Below are positions 48,600-62,864 of a stretch of 64,000 nucleotides of DNA, piece after piece. This DNA is from Sipunculus nudus (taxonomy: Eukaryota > Annelida > Sipuncula > Golfingiida > Sipunculidae): NCBI GenBank assembly GCA_026874595.1, contig CM049317.1, positions 55,340,118 to 55,404,117 on the forward strand, read 5' to 3'. Made by a program: the position numbers and the translations under genes. The notes under the pieces are model-generated. The model worked only from the letters and a program-made list of their open reading frames with translations. It was not told the origin of the DNA and did no database searches. The first letter of the stretch is position 1; every line of letters begins with the position of its first letter.

Positions 48600-51500
48600 T
48601 CGACTGAAGACTGACCCACAAGAGGGGATGTGTGAATTCAAAGTTCTGTTTGATCCAATTTGGCTGCCTGGAAAATGTATAAAAAATACATACCCCCCTG
48701 ACGGAAGTAAAAATATAGGTAATTGTATATATCGTTTGAATGTGTCGTTTGACAGTTTCTAAAATTGACCACAGATGTCGCCAACTGTCAACAGCTTTAT
48801 TAGAAGCAAATACATCACGTTTAGTTCCGTAAAAGATGAATAGAATGGCAATTTCGCGTACCCCAACCTGTCCCCAACCTGTTGTAACTAGTTTATTTAC
48901 CCTCGAATATTACAATTGTTGATAAACGGTAGAAACAAGAGTAAAGGACTTCGAACGTAAGCTAGTCTTTATTTAAAAAAAAATCTCACGGGCTATATAT
49001 TCATTTTACCAACCTTCATGTTACCACGTGTTTCAATAGACTATTCCCTCAAAAAGTTTATATTTTTCAATGGGTCAAGCAAATGTATTCTAAAAGTCAT
49101 TGTATTATCATATAACACACTTGCCAATGAAATATTATTTTAATAGTTTTTTTAATAAACTGAATCTTATTCCTAGAGGAAAATCAATTTTCCTATTTAT
49201 GTAGCCACAATAAAACATGAGGTTGTGTGATTTGTTCAAAACCTATTGGCACATCTATGAGAACTGTCAACTCAGCAGTGACGTCAGCCACAGGGAAATC
49301 CCCTGTGACTTAAAATTCTAGATCTCCTCAAAAGCTTAGTATTTCTGGCCCTGTCGGTCCCAAACGTTCAGGGAAGAAGAACATGTATTGCTAGATTTAA
49401 GTCATTCATAAATTTTGCTTGTGACGTAACACTTTGCACCAGCCAACCACATCAGGGCCGAGTCTCTATTCTGAATAAAAAGCCCAATTGTGCAAATAGG
49501 TTTACCTATAACCAGAAAGCTGCATATTGCAGTGACGACTTAATATTGCAATCCAGAATTTTAACTAAATATCCAGTTTATGTTTCACAAATTGTGGACT
49601 TTTTCCAATAATCTGACTGATCAGTCTTCTCCATACACCAACAGTATTTTTGTTTTGGCTCTTCATATTTTTACAGGACATCATCCAATCAGCAGCTGTC
49701 CAGTGAGGCTTTTTTTTACACGAGACCAGTGACCTAGCCGTGACAACAATACAGTGTAGGCATTTATTTTAGGCTGGTAGCCCAACTCTGACAGGCAGTC
49801 CGCTGGTCGTAAACTCTCTAATATCAGAGGGCCGAAATAGCGCTACCAGTCACCTTGACCGCCATACATGGAGCTGTCATATTATAAATGTAGACTTATT
49901 TCTCATATTCTTAAAAAATTCCTTTTCCTAATTACTATGAACGGTAGATGTTTATTTTCCGTGTTAAAAATTAGGTATAATCTTTTACCTTATATTACCA
50001 TTTCTCTCTCGAAATTTAACTTATAATAATTTTCATAGCAAAACAGGTGGACAGGAGGTTTCCAACCTTCCTAAAACGTTCCATTGAGATCGGTTCAGTA
50101 ATCTACAAACAAACCGTCTAATTAACATTAAGGAACGAGTCAAAATACATCTTAGAGAGTGTTTTTAATGGGAATAGTCCAAATCAGTATACCTGGGATT
50201 TCACCCTCTTTTCTTAAATTGTATCAGTGTGTGTCTTAAAGCTTAGAAAGCCTGTAGAATATACTGTATATTCCTGTACACGAAATACATGGTTTTGCTC
50301 TTAAAAAGCGCGCAATAGTTGTGCAGATGACCTGGCCTTGACCTTGCCTTGCCGGAACACATTCCATGGAGGCTCCTTATGTACATCCGAGACTAGAAGC
50401 CAACGGATTCGGCCAAGGTATTCCGAATGCATTGTAAGGGTCAGATTGTGATGCCCACAAACCGTTTACAGCAGAGAGGTGCTCACGCGAGTCCGTTTCT
50501 GGGCATTATGTTGGTATAGGCTTAAGGACTAAGCGGCCGTTGCAAAACGGTCAAGCAAAAACTGCCGAGATAGATTTATTCAGTACGGTAACGTACCGGG
50601 CGGGCAAAGTAAAGACAAAGAATAAACGCGTCCGACAGCGAAGTCGTACTCTTGTGAGTCCGATCTTGCGCAGTGTGTGCTCGACATTGAAGAACAAGTA
50701 GTTTAACATGACGACTTCAGATGGCAGCAATATCGGTTCAATGTCATTTTGCACAGTGACTGTGTGGAGCAAAATGTCATATTAATTCTCTTTCGTTATA
50801 CGTTAATACGACTGTGCGTTATACTGGTCCGGTCAACCACCCCTGTCCACAATTATTTTTTTTTCATTTCAATTTCCTTTCTACATTGTCACCAAGCCTT
50901 AAGATCTGCAGATCGCAAAAATATTTGGTTTTAATCTAATGTGAGGACTTAAAACCTAAAGAATGTGAAGCATTTTCTTGGTGCAAAATAATTATAAGTA
51001 AATAAGGCTTTCTATTTGAGTCTCTTTAGGGAGAAATTGACAACCTCTTCCGTCTAATTACCCCCTTGATATAACCTAAGCCGCTTTAGCCTGTCAAGTA
51101 AGCGCGGATTTAGAATTATATGTTTGAAAATAAAAATAAAAATAAACAAAAATATGTGCAAACATTGTTCTTTTTTTGCTCCGAAATGTTCGAGGTGGCA
51201 ATACATTTACATAGACAGAAGCATCCATAGCTCAGGTTTTACAAATCCAGTTTTCCTTATTTACATTTGGTTTAACTGTTCAACAACACTCGGTAGACAC
51301 ATTTAAGACGGTTCAGTGAGTCGATAAATATATACCACATTTTCTCAGGATGAATTGGTTAATAATTACTGTTAGATTACTCAGATAATATGACAAATCC
51401 ATAAACTGCTTGAATGAATAATTATCTGGAAATGTAAAACATGTGGTTTATTCAGCTGTAATAAATGAGGGGCACAAAAATAATTTTTGTTCCCTACTCG

Positions 51501-51607
51501 TAAAAATTATAACGTTCTTCCCTTCCATTAGATAGGGCGCTTGCGGGAAACCCAACACCCTCTTCTTTTTGAAGGGCTGGTAGAGATAGAGTTGGACTAG
51601 TTTTTTC
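48600..51607. other. Unique DNA, no gene recognised
   Basis: CRE palindrome TGACGTCA at 49279-49286. Frames up to 73 codons are not recognisable. GC is higher around 50330-50680 without a supported exon. Confidence 0.5.
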
Positions 51608-51782
51608 TTGTTTTACCTCCGCCAGGTGGCGTGATGTATCTTGGTTAGGTTTGGTATGTCTGTGTGCTATGTTGGTCAAATACTTCTGAACATATTCTTT
51701 TGAAATGTTGTGGAGGATAAGGAATATACCCAAGAAACAACCTATTTCAGTTTTGAGATAATCTGGATCAGTATCAGATAAC
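51608..51782 (+). mobile_element. Fragment of a widespread dispersed repeat
   Basis: TTTTACCTCCGCCAGGTGGC, a short TGTCTGTGTG tract, TTTTGAAATGTTGTGGAGGA, ACCCAAGAAACAACC and TGAGATAATCTGGATCAG. This order recalls a repeat common in many aquatic animals (CCTCCGCCAAGGAGG start, GTTTGTCTG tract, TTTTGATGAAA, GGTGATCCGGATC end). It includes another CTCF-like core, CCGCCAGGTGGCGTG (51619-51633). A TTTACCTCCGCCAGG start recurs near 55179. Confidence 0.5.
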
Positions 51783-51803
51783 AATTCAAAAGTTTCGCCT
51801 CCA

Positions 51804-52125
51804 TTAGGGCTGGGTATCGGCCAGCCTTGTCTGGTACAATACGTATTGCGATATACTTAAGGCGATATCCGATGCGTATTGACGATGCGCTAATTTTTTC
51901 TTTGGTACCATTTCTATTAAAAGCTCTGTGGATAACGCTAAAAATGAAAAGCAGCTGACGCTCTATGAATAACTTAGCTTATAGTTTAGGTTAGAGATGT
52001 ATGACTTGTATCTATATTTGTGAGGTGTTTATGTGTTTCGATGATACGACAATACAACATGTATCGGTAACTGTATCGATGTGTGGTATCGATATGTTTC
52101 GATATATCGGTATATTGATTCAGTC
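51804..52125. mobile_element. Possible hAT-like non-autonomous remnant
   Basis: Begins AGGGCTGGGTATCGG, followed by ATACGTATTGCGATATAC. It ends in a run of TATCGATRTGT/GATATATCGG words near 52060-52112, giving partly inverted ends. A GGGCTGGGTATCG start is typical of some hAT MITEs. No clear target duplication is seen. Confidence 0.3.
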
Positions 52126-52129
52126 TTTT

Positions 52130-53165
52130 TCTCTGTTATGACATACGGCTATATTCATTTGTCCCTGTCGATACAAAAAGACGTTTTTCTACAACTGATC
52201 AGTGAATGAAGTTTCTGAATAATGACAGGGCCTGTGCTACTCCAATAATCTTAGTGTACCAAGAGTATATCTTCGTTTACACGTACATGTATATACAACA
52301 CCTCGGGTGGTATAAGCGCTTCAAGGAACCCGTGAAAATATGTATACATCACGAAGCAAAATACAAGATATTAGGTCCGCTTTATGGGGCTATTGTCCTA
52401 GGCCATAATGTATTACTGGCACAGCTGCATGAATCAGGAGGTTGTTTGAACAAATAATAGAGCGCGGAGCCGTGTTTGCCACACCAGTGAGACTGGCTTA
52501 GACAAGAAGGCGACTGACTTTAGTTATATAAGCCGAGTTTTGGCTCGACTAGGATTGCAAAATGTCGACTGGTTATACTGACCTGAAGCCTATATTCATT
52601 TGAGCATGTTACAATGTATCCATGTTATCTAAACAAGCTATCTATATAACTAGTGACATATTGCACCCATTTAACGGTTGAATAGTTTGTGATTTAATTT
52701 TGAGTGTAGTTTATCCTGGTGGTTTCATAAGGCATATGATAAGCCAACATTTCATACTTCAAAATTCACACCGTTTCCTTTCAGCGACAAGAAACAAAGG
52801 AAAAAACAAAACCTGAATATTTGTTCCAGGCATGTTCCAAACTGAGCTGCACAAAATCGGCTAACTTTGGCTTGATGAAATATCGGCGGCGCCTCCTGAT
52901 AAACTCGGCTGGCTCGGCTAAATCAGAACTCGGCTGGCGGCGGCGCAAAATGGCGGCAGCGTCGGGCTGTAATAAATAACAACACATCATTATAAAAAAA
53001 GTAATACTTTTATCGTTGGACAATCTATTTTTTAAAATGGATCAAAGCTTTTTAAGAGAGCTAGGGATTTTATTTTAAGGATCAGGTTGACAAATACCAT
53101 TATGGATTTACTGAAACAGACATCAAATACAGCAAGAACATGGGTTGTGTTGAAAATCTGATCCT
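52130..53165. other. Unique DNA with a short CGGC-rich patch
   Basis: 52858-52970 has repeated CTCGGCTGG-like words and AAAATGGCGGC, a YY1-like core. No supported exon or gene. Confidence 0.4.
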
Positions 53166-53507
53166 AATTGTACCTTACACCCATCACGCGGCGGTATAAT
53201 CTGCAGTCGTTCCAGGTCTCCTTCATTTTGATCGTTGTTTTTTGTCTCTTTTTTTTGGTCTCTACATCAGGGCTGGCACAGGGCCAAGGATCAAACCAAC
53301 GAGGGCAAGGTATCAAGGATTTAAAAACTTGGAGTTGGATGCACAATGCGATACTACGCTCTTATTGGTGTGATTACAATTATTTGCTCTGTGAGAGCAC
53401 TGTATACTGTAACCCGGTGAATCAACAAAAAACAAACGGTTATCTTGAAGATAAGGAGATCTGGAACGACTGTAGCGTATAACCCCTGCGTGAGGAGTGT
53501 AATTGTA
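53166..53507. mobile_element. MITE-like element with about 40-bp inverted ends
   Basis: The left end (GTACCTTACACCCATCACGC through CAGTCGTTCCAG, 53170-53215) and the right end (CTGGAACGACTG through GTGTAATTGTAC, 53461-53507) are imperfect inverted complements, about 75-80 percent by eye. The interior is non-coding. Superfamily not assigned. Confidence 0.55.
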
Positions 53508-53893
53508 CGGGTTTATAGCTATACTTTATTATATTTGACGGAGTTACCACTCGACTTTTGTTACGCAACTCCTCAATGCCAACACCTCGGAAATGCCCGT
53601 GTTTTTAGTCTTTCGCTGCCAGGAATGGTGCTAAATTTGTCCTAAAGGGGGGGGGGCATTTCTCATATTTCCTTCCAAAATCCTGAGATCAACGTCATTT
53701 ACCAGGAAATACATAAACTACACACGAACAGGTAATATGCTAGTATATTTAACCGAACAGTGACAACTTCAATTCATGTATCGTAAATTTAACAAAATTG
53801 TCTGACGTTTGATCGGGAATCCGTTTCTGCCGCTCACGAATGATTAAAAGGGCAGTACGTATAAGCTTTACAGTTCTGGAACCATAGCGTAAT

Positions 53894-54312
53894 CAGGGGC
53901 GTAGCCAGGATTTAGGGAGGGGAGGGGTCGAAATAAATGGCAAAGACAATTGAAGCACAAACACACACACACATATATTTATATATATAATTCCTCACAT
54001 GTTTTAATTCTAATTAGAAATATCAGTTGTACAATATGAATAATAAAAATACCATATTTGCAGGACCAAACTTAATGAAATGTAGAATTATCAATAAACA
54101 ATACATTGATTGCTGCGTGTGGAATGCTTTATCTATATTGAAATAAGTTACAAAACTTCGAATATCAGTGACAGGAATTTCATGACTGTGTTTTATAAAA
54201 TTTTGTCATTATTTGACTATGTAAAATTCTGGGAGGATTGGGATTACTGGATGCGGGGGGGGGGATGATGGGGAAGCATGGCTCCCTGTGGCCCCCTTTG
54301 GCTACGCCCATG
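53894..54312. mobile_element. hAT-like MITE with GGGGCGTAGCCA ends
   Basis: Starts CAGGGGCGTAGCCAGG and ends TGGCTACGCCCATG, giving 13 of 14 matching terminal positions. About 419 bp with an (AC)n tract near 53960 and a G-run near 54256. Flanks GCGTAAT and AGTAACT may be a degraded 8-bp target duplication. No transposase. Confidence 0.6.
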
Positions 54313-55062
54313 CAGTAACTGTAATGGAGGTCAACAGAAGTACGTTCCTTGTTACCAGTTCCCACAAAGGTTAAAATGAAGACGATTGAAACAGGATCCC
54401 TTTAGGAGAAGAGAAGGATGGCTGAACTCCGTGTCAACCCGCGCTACTTCCGGTTCATCTCGTGGTGGCATCCATTTCTCCCGTGGACAACTCCAGGGGC
54501 ATCCCCTAAGGAGCTAATTAGCTGCTTTGAAACGTCGTGAACGTTGGAAATCACGTATCCGATATACGCGAGTATGGATGGGGCATCCTGCTGCGCACAG
54601 GATATGATACGTGTGGTTGAATTTTACTTTCACTGTTTTGGTCAGAACAGAAACTACCACGTTAACAGTGGCCAGAGTAACAATGATAATCTGTACTGAT
54701 AGTCATCCTGTTGTTATATTTGACATATGTTAATATTAAGATGAAATCCCATGATAAGTGTTTTTAACTTAATAAATATTAGATATACTCATTATAGTTT
54801 TGTCAAGCCGACAATTAATTTCACACTCTGTGTGTAGTTAATCAGGAGGGCAATGTTTGCTTGCTTATTATGCGGGAGGTGAGTTAGTGTTTAAGCGGCG
54901 GTTAGTGTTTAAGCAACTGAATATATTACAACCCTGACCATTGATCCGTTGATGCAATAATTTTCTTTAAAATTAAAGTTTTTAAGGCGATTCGCGAAAA
55001 AACGTGATCGCGAAAAGTCGTTTCATGTAAAATCGCGAAATTCTGGGGTTCGCGAAAATAAC

Positions 55063-55067
<5 letters not shown>
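54313..55067. other. Unique DNA, nothing firmly recognised
   Basis: A 40-codon frame (54418-54540, +) is GC-rich and begins MAELRVNPRYFRF. Too short and unmatched to call. Confidence 0.4.

Positions 55068-55130
<63 letters not shown>
55068..55130. repeat. (TA)n microsatellite
   Basis: About 31 uninterrupted units. Confidence 0.98.
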
Positions 55131-55135
<5 letters not shown>

Positions 55136-55387
55136 GCATTTATATATACACTATTAGAAAGTAGCAGGTTTTAGCAAGTTTACCTCCGCCAGGATTTCCT
55201 TATCAAACTACACAGATACACAGGAAATGCTTGTGGCTGTTCATCAATTTAATTTTCTGGTAAGCTCCCTCTGGTCCTCTACAGGAACAAACAAAGATCC
55301 GTATGGCACAACGGGAAAAGAAAAAAAAACAGATTACGTTATTCCATATAACCTCTAACATTTAATGAATTCCTCCCTAAGTGTTAT

Positions 55388-55530
55388 CAGGGGCGTCAAT
55401 ACGGGGGGGGGGGGGTATACATGCCCCTCCCACTTTTTGGCATGGGGGTGGCGATGGTCAATGTAGTCACCCCTGTCCCCGTTATTCAGAGAAAAATATT
55501 TATAAATTGAAAAAGTAACCCTAACATTGA
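55388..55530 (+). mobile_element. Dispersed microsatellite-bearing element, copy C (truncated)
   Basis: CAGGGGCGTCAATACG, G13, ACTTTTTGGCATGGGGGTGG, GATGGTCAATGTAGTCACCC, TTATTCAGAGAAAAATA; homology fades after about 55530. Confidence 0.65.
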
Positions 55531-56854
55531 TTACCGTTGAACTCCCATGCTAGTCATCCCCCACATTTGAAGATAAAATGATGCTTCTGAGTGCTATTCC
55601 AACTCTAAAAAGAAAATCATATAAGTTTGTTAAGAGTGTTTGTGTTTAATTGCACACAGATAAACCGAGGCGAAACATAATACCTTCGTGCACCTGGTGT
55701 AGATACAACAGGCACTGTTCAGGAGATTGTTAACATCCATAACAACACAGTCACGAGTGACATTTCGAGTATCAAACACATTCTGCTGGTACGCGTTACG
55801 TCCGTCTTGGAGTTATCGGATCAGCGTGTAGCGTGACCAGACTGTCGTAAAGGATGCAATCGATCATTCATGGGGCTTACCACGCCAATAAATACACTGA
55901 CAAATCCCGTACTGTACACTAGAGTCTCATACTTGCTTCAGAAGAGTTTGTAACAAAATTCTATTGAAACAACCCAAATGGTTGTTTCAATGCAGTAAAA
56001 AGTTGAGATTTTGTTTTTATTTGAGCATTCCCTCTTTTGAAAGCATTGTTTTCCTCCATTCAGGCCATTTAAACTCGAAAATCTGATGCAAAATTGAGAT
56101 GACAGACCACAAACTAGAGTCCTATGTAATTTAGCAGTTGATTGGAATAATGAAGAACATGTAAGACTTGAAGCTCAAACAGCTCTTGGAATTGAACCAT
56201 TTGAATTTACATGTGCCGCCGGACATTCCTGTTAATATAATGGCTACAGTAGTGTGCCTTAACTTGGACAGCATCGCTTCTATATGGATTTCTACAACGC
56301 TGCCATAAGAATTTCCTTCACGGTCCCTTCCAGGGCGGGCGTGTTTAAGGCAAAGTTGTTTCTGAACCGCGAATTTTTCAACATGTCGCCCCTTAATAAC
56401 AATATGTATACCTGCTCATTTAAAAAAGTAACAAGTTATAAACTTAATCTCGGGCCCTGATTCATTTGAATATTTTTAACAATACCAAGATCAATAATCT
56501 TACTGACCTGTGTATATTCGTTTAGATTTTAGTTACCCAGACTTACAGTTTTTCGGCGAACATGAATAATGGTAGTAGTGGTACAATCGTGCACATTGGG
56601 CTAATATTATGCCGGTCATGTAACATAATTACTCGCCGTCTGCCCTGTGTGGTACGACAGAGATAAACATTGATAAGAAACGTTTCTGGTTGAAAAGAAG
56701 AAAAAAAAAAAAGAAAATGCTTTTATGCACGACACAAGATGACCACCCAAAACGCTACGGTGTTGTGAAATTATCGTCTAAAATGTAAATCCAATCATAC
56801 AAAGGACCTATCATGTAACAAACGGAAAAAGGAGAAATTGAATGCAAATTCTAT
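55531..56854. other. Unique DNA, nothing recognised
   Basis: No frame over 60 codons. ACCATTTGAA and GAAACAACC words occur without clear periodicity. Confidence 0.5.
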
Positions 56855-57190
56855 CAGGGGCGTCGATAAAGGGGGAGGGTATAAATCCCTTCCACTTTTT
56901 GGCACGGGGGATTGTGAATGTAATCGTGTCCTCACCTATTCAGAGAATAATAATTATTTATTGCAAATTAAATATATTGAGAATTAAATTATAGAACTTG
57001 GTTCTATTTATGAGTTTACTATGAAATATTATATCTAAACATGGTTTAGAACTAAAAATGGAAACATTATACCTGATATTCTAAAACTTATAATTAATTG
57101 TAATGTATTTGAAATGTGATTAAGTATATATATATTAATATGATGGGTGTTATACAGACAACAAATATATATATGTGTGTGTGTGCCACT
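56855..57190 (+). mobile_element. Dispersed microsatellite-bearing element, copy D
   Basis: CAGGGGCGTCGATAAAGGGG, ACTTTTTGGCACGGGGGATT, TATTCAGAGAATAATA, ACATGGTTTAGAACTAA, CATTATACCTGATATTCTAA, TATACAGACAACAAATATAT. It ends in (AT)n(GT)n. The longest legible forward copy. Confidence 0.7.
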
Positions 57191-57556
57191 GTATTCTATT
57201 ACTGAGTATATATCCCCATAAGGTAAATCTGTTTTGAGTTAACGTTTTTTAACTTGTGTTTACTCTGCAGTATTATACTTGACCATGCTGTGATACATTC
57301 AATAAATCCTCTTTATTTGATAATGAAGAATCTGCTTAAATGTTAAATGAAAAAAAAGTGTTTAGTTATACACATCTTGAAGCTTTATAAAACGCATCAG
57401 TCTGCACAAGTGCTATACGACTGATTTAAATAAAAGCTAAACATTTATGGATATAAAATAATCTTATTCACATAAAACAAACAAACACGTCTCGAATGAA
57501 ATAAACAAAGCTGTCTAACACTCAGACCCCTTTGAAGGAAAAACTGACCGGCTCTC

Positions 57557-59030
<1,474 letters not shown>

Positions 59031-59031
59031 A

Positions 59032-59048
59032 TATTCTCTCTCTCTGAG

Positions 59049-59116
<68 letters not shown>
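59032..59116. repeat. Compound (CT)n(AT)n microsatellite
   Basis: CT tract interrupted once by GAGTCC, then (TA)n and ACACACATATAC. Same CT-to-AT order as 57557-57655. Confidence 0.98.
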
Positions 59117-59127
<11 letters not shown>

Positions 59128-60012
59128 GCCTATATTTGTGTATGTATAAGCGCGTGTGTACGTGTGTTTGCGCGATTGTTTCCTTTGAAGGCTTTACTGG
59201 ATATAGGCCTAAATAGCTAATTATGTCTTCCTTCAGTGCTCAACATCTCCCTGAGCCTGTTGCAGGCCCTGTCACTTGGAGAATATTTGGCTTGGCAGCG
59301 TATGAGTTAAGAAATTCAAAGTAGCTGATCAAAAGTTGGTTCTTGTAGAAGTCTCCTTCCATTTACTTTTGCCTCAAATACACCACTCAAAAACTGTGTT
59401 TAACTACTTATAATTAACCGTTACATTTCGCTAGTCAATTTTGAAAATAAAATATTTAATTAAATTTCACACAACCTTTAAATTTTGGCACAGATCTCGG
59501 CCCCTTGGGACTCTAAAAAATCCCATGTGACTTTCCAAAATGGTGCTCGAGCATCAAGTGCCCTCCAATTTTTCTTTCTTTTGAAAGCCCTGTAAAAGCC
59601 GTATCAAACATTACACTCAAGCAATACAATTTATTTTTTTTTACACCAGGAAGTCATGCAAAAGGATCTATGAAATATCTGAGCTTTTATATGTGATGTT
59701 CATATGTGAACAAAAGTCAGATCAGAAAAGCTGATTTTGTAACCCAAGTCTTTGAGAGAGAACGTATAATCCAAACAGCTGGTTGTTGCTCAGCGACGTC
59801 ATAACTTTAACAGTATACCATTAATAGAACAATGAAAAATGGAAAATAAACAATAGTGAAATGGTTTTCTGTATCTCCATCGCTTTAACCGCTGCTTTGC
59901 ATTAAACTCCATGTTAAAAAAAAAAAACTCGCATCACCCGCTCTCGTAGGTCTGATTCTTGACCACAGTGTATAAATGTGCGTTAGGACTGTAAGCTAAG
60001 CCTTGCATTGAT

Positions 60013-60018
<6 letters not shown>
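59117..60018. other. Unique DNA with a half copy of the 41385 foldback
   Basis: Near 59937, CACCCGCTCTCGTAGGTCTG and GATTCTTGACC match the left half of 41385-41425. Otherwise nothing is recognised. Confidence 0.45.
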
Positions 60019-60058
<40 letters not shown>

Positions 60059-60086
60059 TTTAGTCATCGAATTATGACTATATACA

Positions 60087-60152
<66 letters not shown>
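60019..60152. repeat. Two (AT)n microsatellites
   Basis: Tracts at 60019-60056 and 60092-60152 separated by 35 bp. Confidence 0.98.
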
Positions 60153-60155
<3 letters not shown>

Positions 60156-62080
60156 CATTGAGCTGTGAAAGTTAAGCTTCTGCGCCCTATATCGGTTGTT
60201 TTTACGGGACTTGAGTGTTATAAAATAGAGGAAGTAAGTAAATAACGCAAGCCAACAACAGCAACAATGTATGGATAATGGTATAAATAAGTAGGAAGCG
60301 GACAAAGCGCGGGGGGTATACGGGTTAATTAAATTTCTAAAACGTGGGCTAACTAACCAAAGGGATTCATTAACCTCCTAGATTGTGAAGGAAATGACAC
60401 GTAAACTAAAGTCGCGGCCGTTTGTTGTCTCGGTGCAATAAAAATACGGGGACAGGTGAAACGCCACTCGTGTTTCAGTGGAGTGACAAATAGATATACC
60501 TTAGCTGAATCTGACAAGGACTGGAAAAATGTACGAGGAAATGATAAATGTTAAGCTTATTTGGTTTGAAGAAATTTAAGATTGATAAAACGGAAAGATG
60601 AAATCGGAAAAATCAATAGACTATTACTTGCGAATTAAATTATGTATCAATTATATTTTACCTGATTAATGGTGTTATATATTGCAGGAATTCGAGGCCT
60701 TGTGGTTACTTATACTTAACGATCAATTTGTTATTGGGTTTATAATGATACTTTTTAGTCGCTGCATCTGCTAGCTTGATAAAACAGAAAGTTGACTGTA
60801 TATTAATAAGATTGATAGGCTGCAAAATCCAGTGAGTGTGTGATCTGTTAAGTGTTTAAGACCACTAAAATTACAAATCACGTAATTTAATCTCGAGATA
60901 ATAGCACTTAATACCATTGTTGCCACGGGAGCTATCTTAACAATGTAATAAACCACGCGATATTGTTGATTATTGCGGCCTTATGAACAGCAGTTCCTTA
61001 ATCTTTTTGCAGATAAAATGCAATATTTCCTTCTCTTACTTATCCAGTATGACATATCCCATAATTCTTCAGGATATAAACCACCTTTCTTTTTTTAAAT
61101 GTATATGAAATTTGCAATGAATTGTGTAATCCCTCAGGCCTTCGCGTTCGTTATTGATCCTGAAAAAAACGAAGGTTTCCAAACAAAACCAACCCTGGGT
61201 GTCACATCCTCGAATGAATGGACTTCCAGGTTATTTTAACGGGGAATCGCGATGGCTGAAGCTCACACATGCATGTATACACACAAGAAATGGACAAGCT
61301 ATGTGTAACGTAAACTAAGAGATATATTAAAATAAAGTCACTTAAAATTCTCTAGAAACAATGTTACACACAGTCATGACAATATTTTTTACGGAGTCCT
61401 ATTTATGCACACAACACAGGGTCCTGTTATTCCTAATCCGGTAAACTGTTATTTCAACATAACATATATACTTTTATAACTCATATACTGTGACTGTCTA
61501 GGAATGCAGGCCTATATCCCTGTACCAAGCAACAATTAACACTGGCGATTCCCTTCGCCGGACAAATCACTGGTTTACAGCAGTCTCTCTCCTAGGAAAA
61601 CACCTCAGAAAAATACAGACTAATAGCCTCCGCTGTAGTTTTACCACCCTGGGTAATTCAAGTATACGTACACGAACATGACACAACTTGAGTCGATGTT
61701 CCTTACTACGAAAGATGAGCGATAGTGTATGTTCTCTGGTCTGTTCCAGGGTTATACTACGGCTGATGATTATTAGCTATTTACAAGTCTTTCTGTAAAC
61801 ATGACTCACAGGAGCATGCTGGACCTTCAAAACAGAAGGATATACGTGTTCACTTGATTTTTGTCGTCCCCTTGGTGGCATTTGTCGGCGGCGACTGATC
61901 CCAAGTGTTCGGGTCCGGTATAAGGACAGGAAAATAATATTTTGCTATATCTCATTGATTAATCTCAAAATACCAACCTGCTCTGTACAGGTGAAGATAT
62001 ATGCGGAAATTCTGGTTTTATTTGATTTCCCTTCGGCACCAGCTTATTGGACCGAAAGAGACAGAAATACACAGAAAAGG
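60153..62080. other. Unique DNA, no gene recognised
   Basis: No long frame, tandem repeat or RNA gene seen. A notable word is TATATATTGCAGGAATTCG (about 60676), splice-acceptor-like but without a following frame. Confidence 0.45.
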
Positions 62081-62422
62081 TAAAGGTTGGGGTTTATAGT
62101 CTGATATCACTGACGATGTCAGTCTGACCCGACTTTACACTTTGCCTTACTGGTCTTTCGGGCTTGTTCATTCTTGTAGCTTTTCTGGGCTCGTTGGGGA
62201 GAATGCAACCCAAGCAGCCTTATCAGGCGATGGAAGGTTATTCGTTCTACATTTGCCTGCCGCCCATATCGAGTACTAATTCACTCCAGGGTCGAGAGAG
62301 CGCACCCTTGTTGTAAAGACTTTGGCTTGGAGCTTTAGCGTGGACGGGGGTCAGAACGGGACGCGAACCCACAACCTTGGGGTCACAAGTCCAACGCCTC
62401 ATCCTTTACGCTGTCCTGTCCA
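62081..62422 (-). mobile_element. tRNA-derived SINE-like element
   Basis: Minus strand from 62422: box-A-like GCGTAAAGGATGAGGCG, an anticodon-arm-like GTTGGACTTGTGACCCCAA, and a strong box B GTGGGTTCGCGTCCC (62356-62370). A body of about 250 bp follows. The first 80 bp look like a diverged tRNA, while the acceptor stem is not convincing, which argues for a SINE head over a true tRNA. Family and exact 3' end not identified. Confidence 0.55.
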
Positions 62423-62864
62423 GTATTTTGATTACCATATTTTCAACACATGAATATACATATTTCAATCTTCCAACCTAAGAAATGGCAAGTATCCCCT
62501 TATGCCTTGTTATAATAAGGACCCCGGAGTCACACTAATGGTGGACTGAAGACAACAAAACAATAAAAACACCGGGTACAAATCTATTAGAATCTCATCT
62601 TGTTTCGCATGTTTTGAAGGAACAAACGTTGAATTCCTATCCTTTGTGTACAATGAATGCTTCTTGATTTAAGCTGACAAAGACAGAAAAAACATGTAAG
62701 TTGAACAAAGACAGCTCAGATCAGACACTATTCAGTTCTTTGTGGCCCGAATCCCTCATGACGTGTTCTCTCAGCATTGACGTCAATTTTAATTTATCCT
62801 CAAGGGTTGGGTCGGGGAGATGACTCGCAGGCATGGGAGTGTAATTAATGTTGGGACAAAAATT

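Noticed and set aside
52858-52970. Possible TATA-less promoter with a YY1-like AAAATGGCGGC core
   Set aside because: One motif in a low-complexity CGGC patch, with no gene next to it.
53168-53482. 104-codon frame with a hydrophobic, signal-peptide-like start
   Set aside because: Lies entirely within the inverted-end element 53166-53507 and has no recognisable mature domain.
54418-54540. 40-codon GC-rich frame (+)
   Set aside because: Too short, with no family match and no convincing splice sites.
60676-60700. Splice-acceptor-like TTGCAGGAATTCG
   Set aside because: No open frame of useful length follows and there is no matching donor context.
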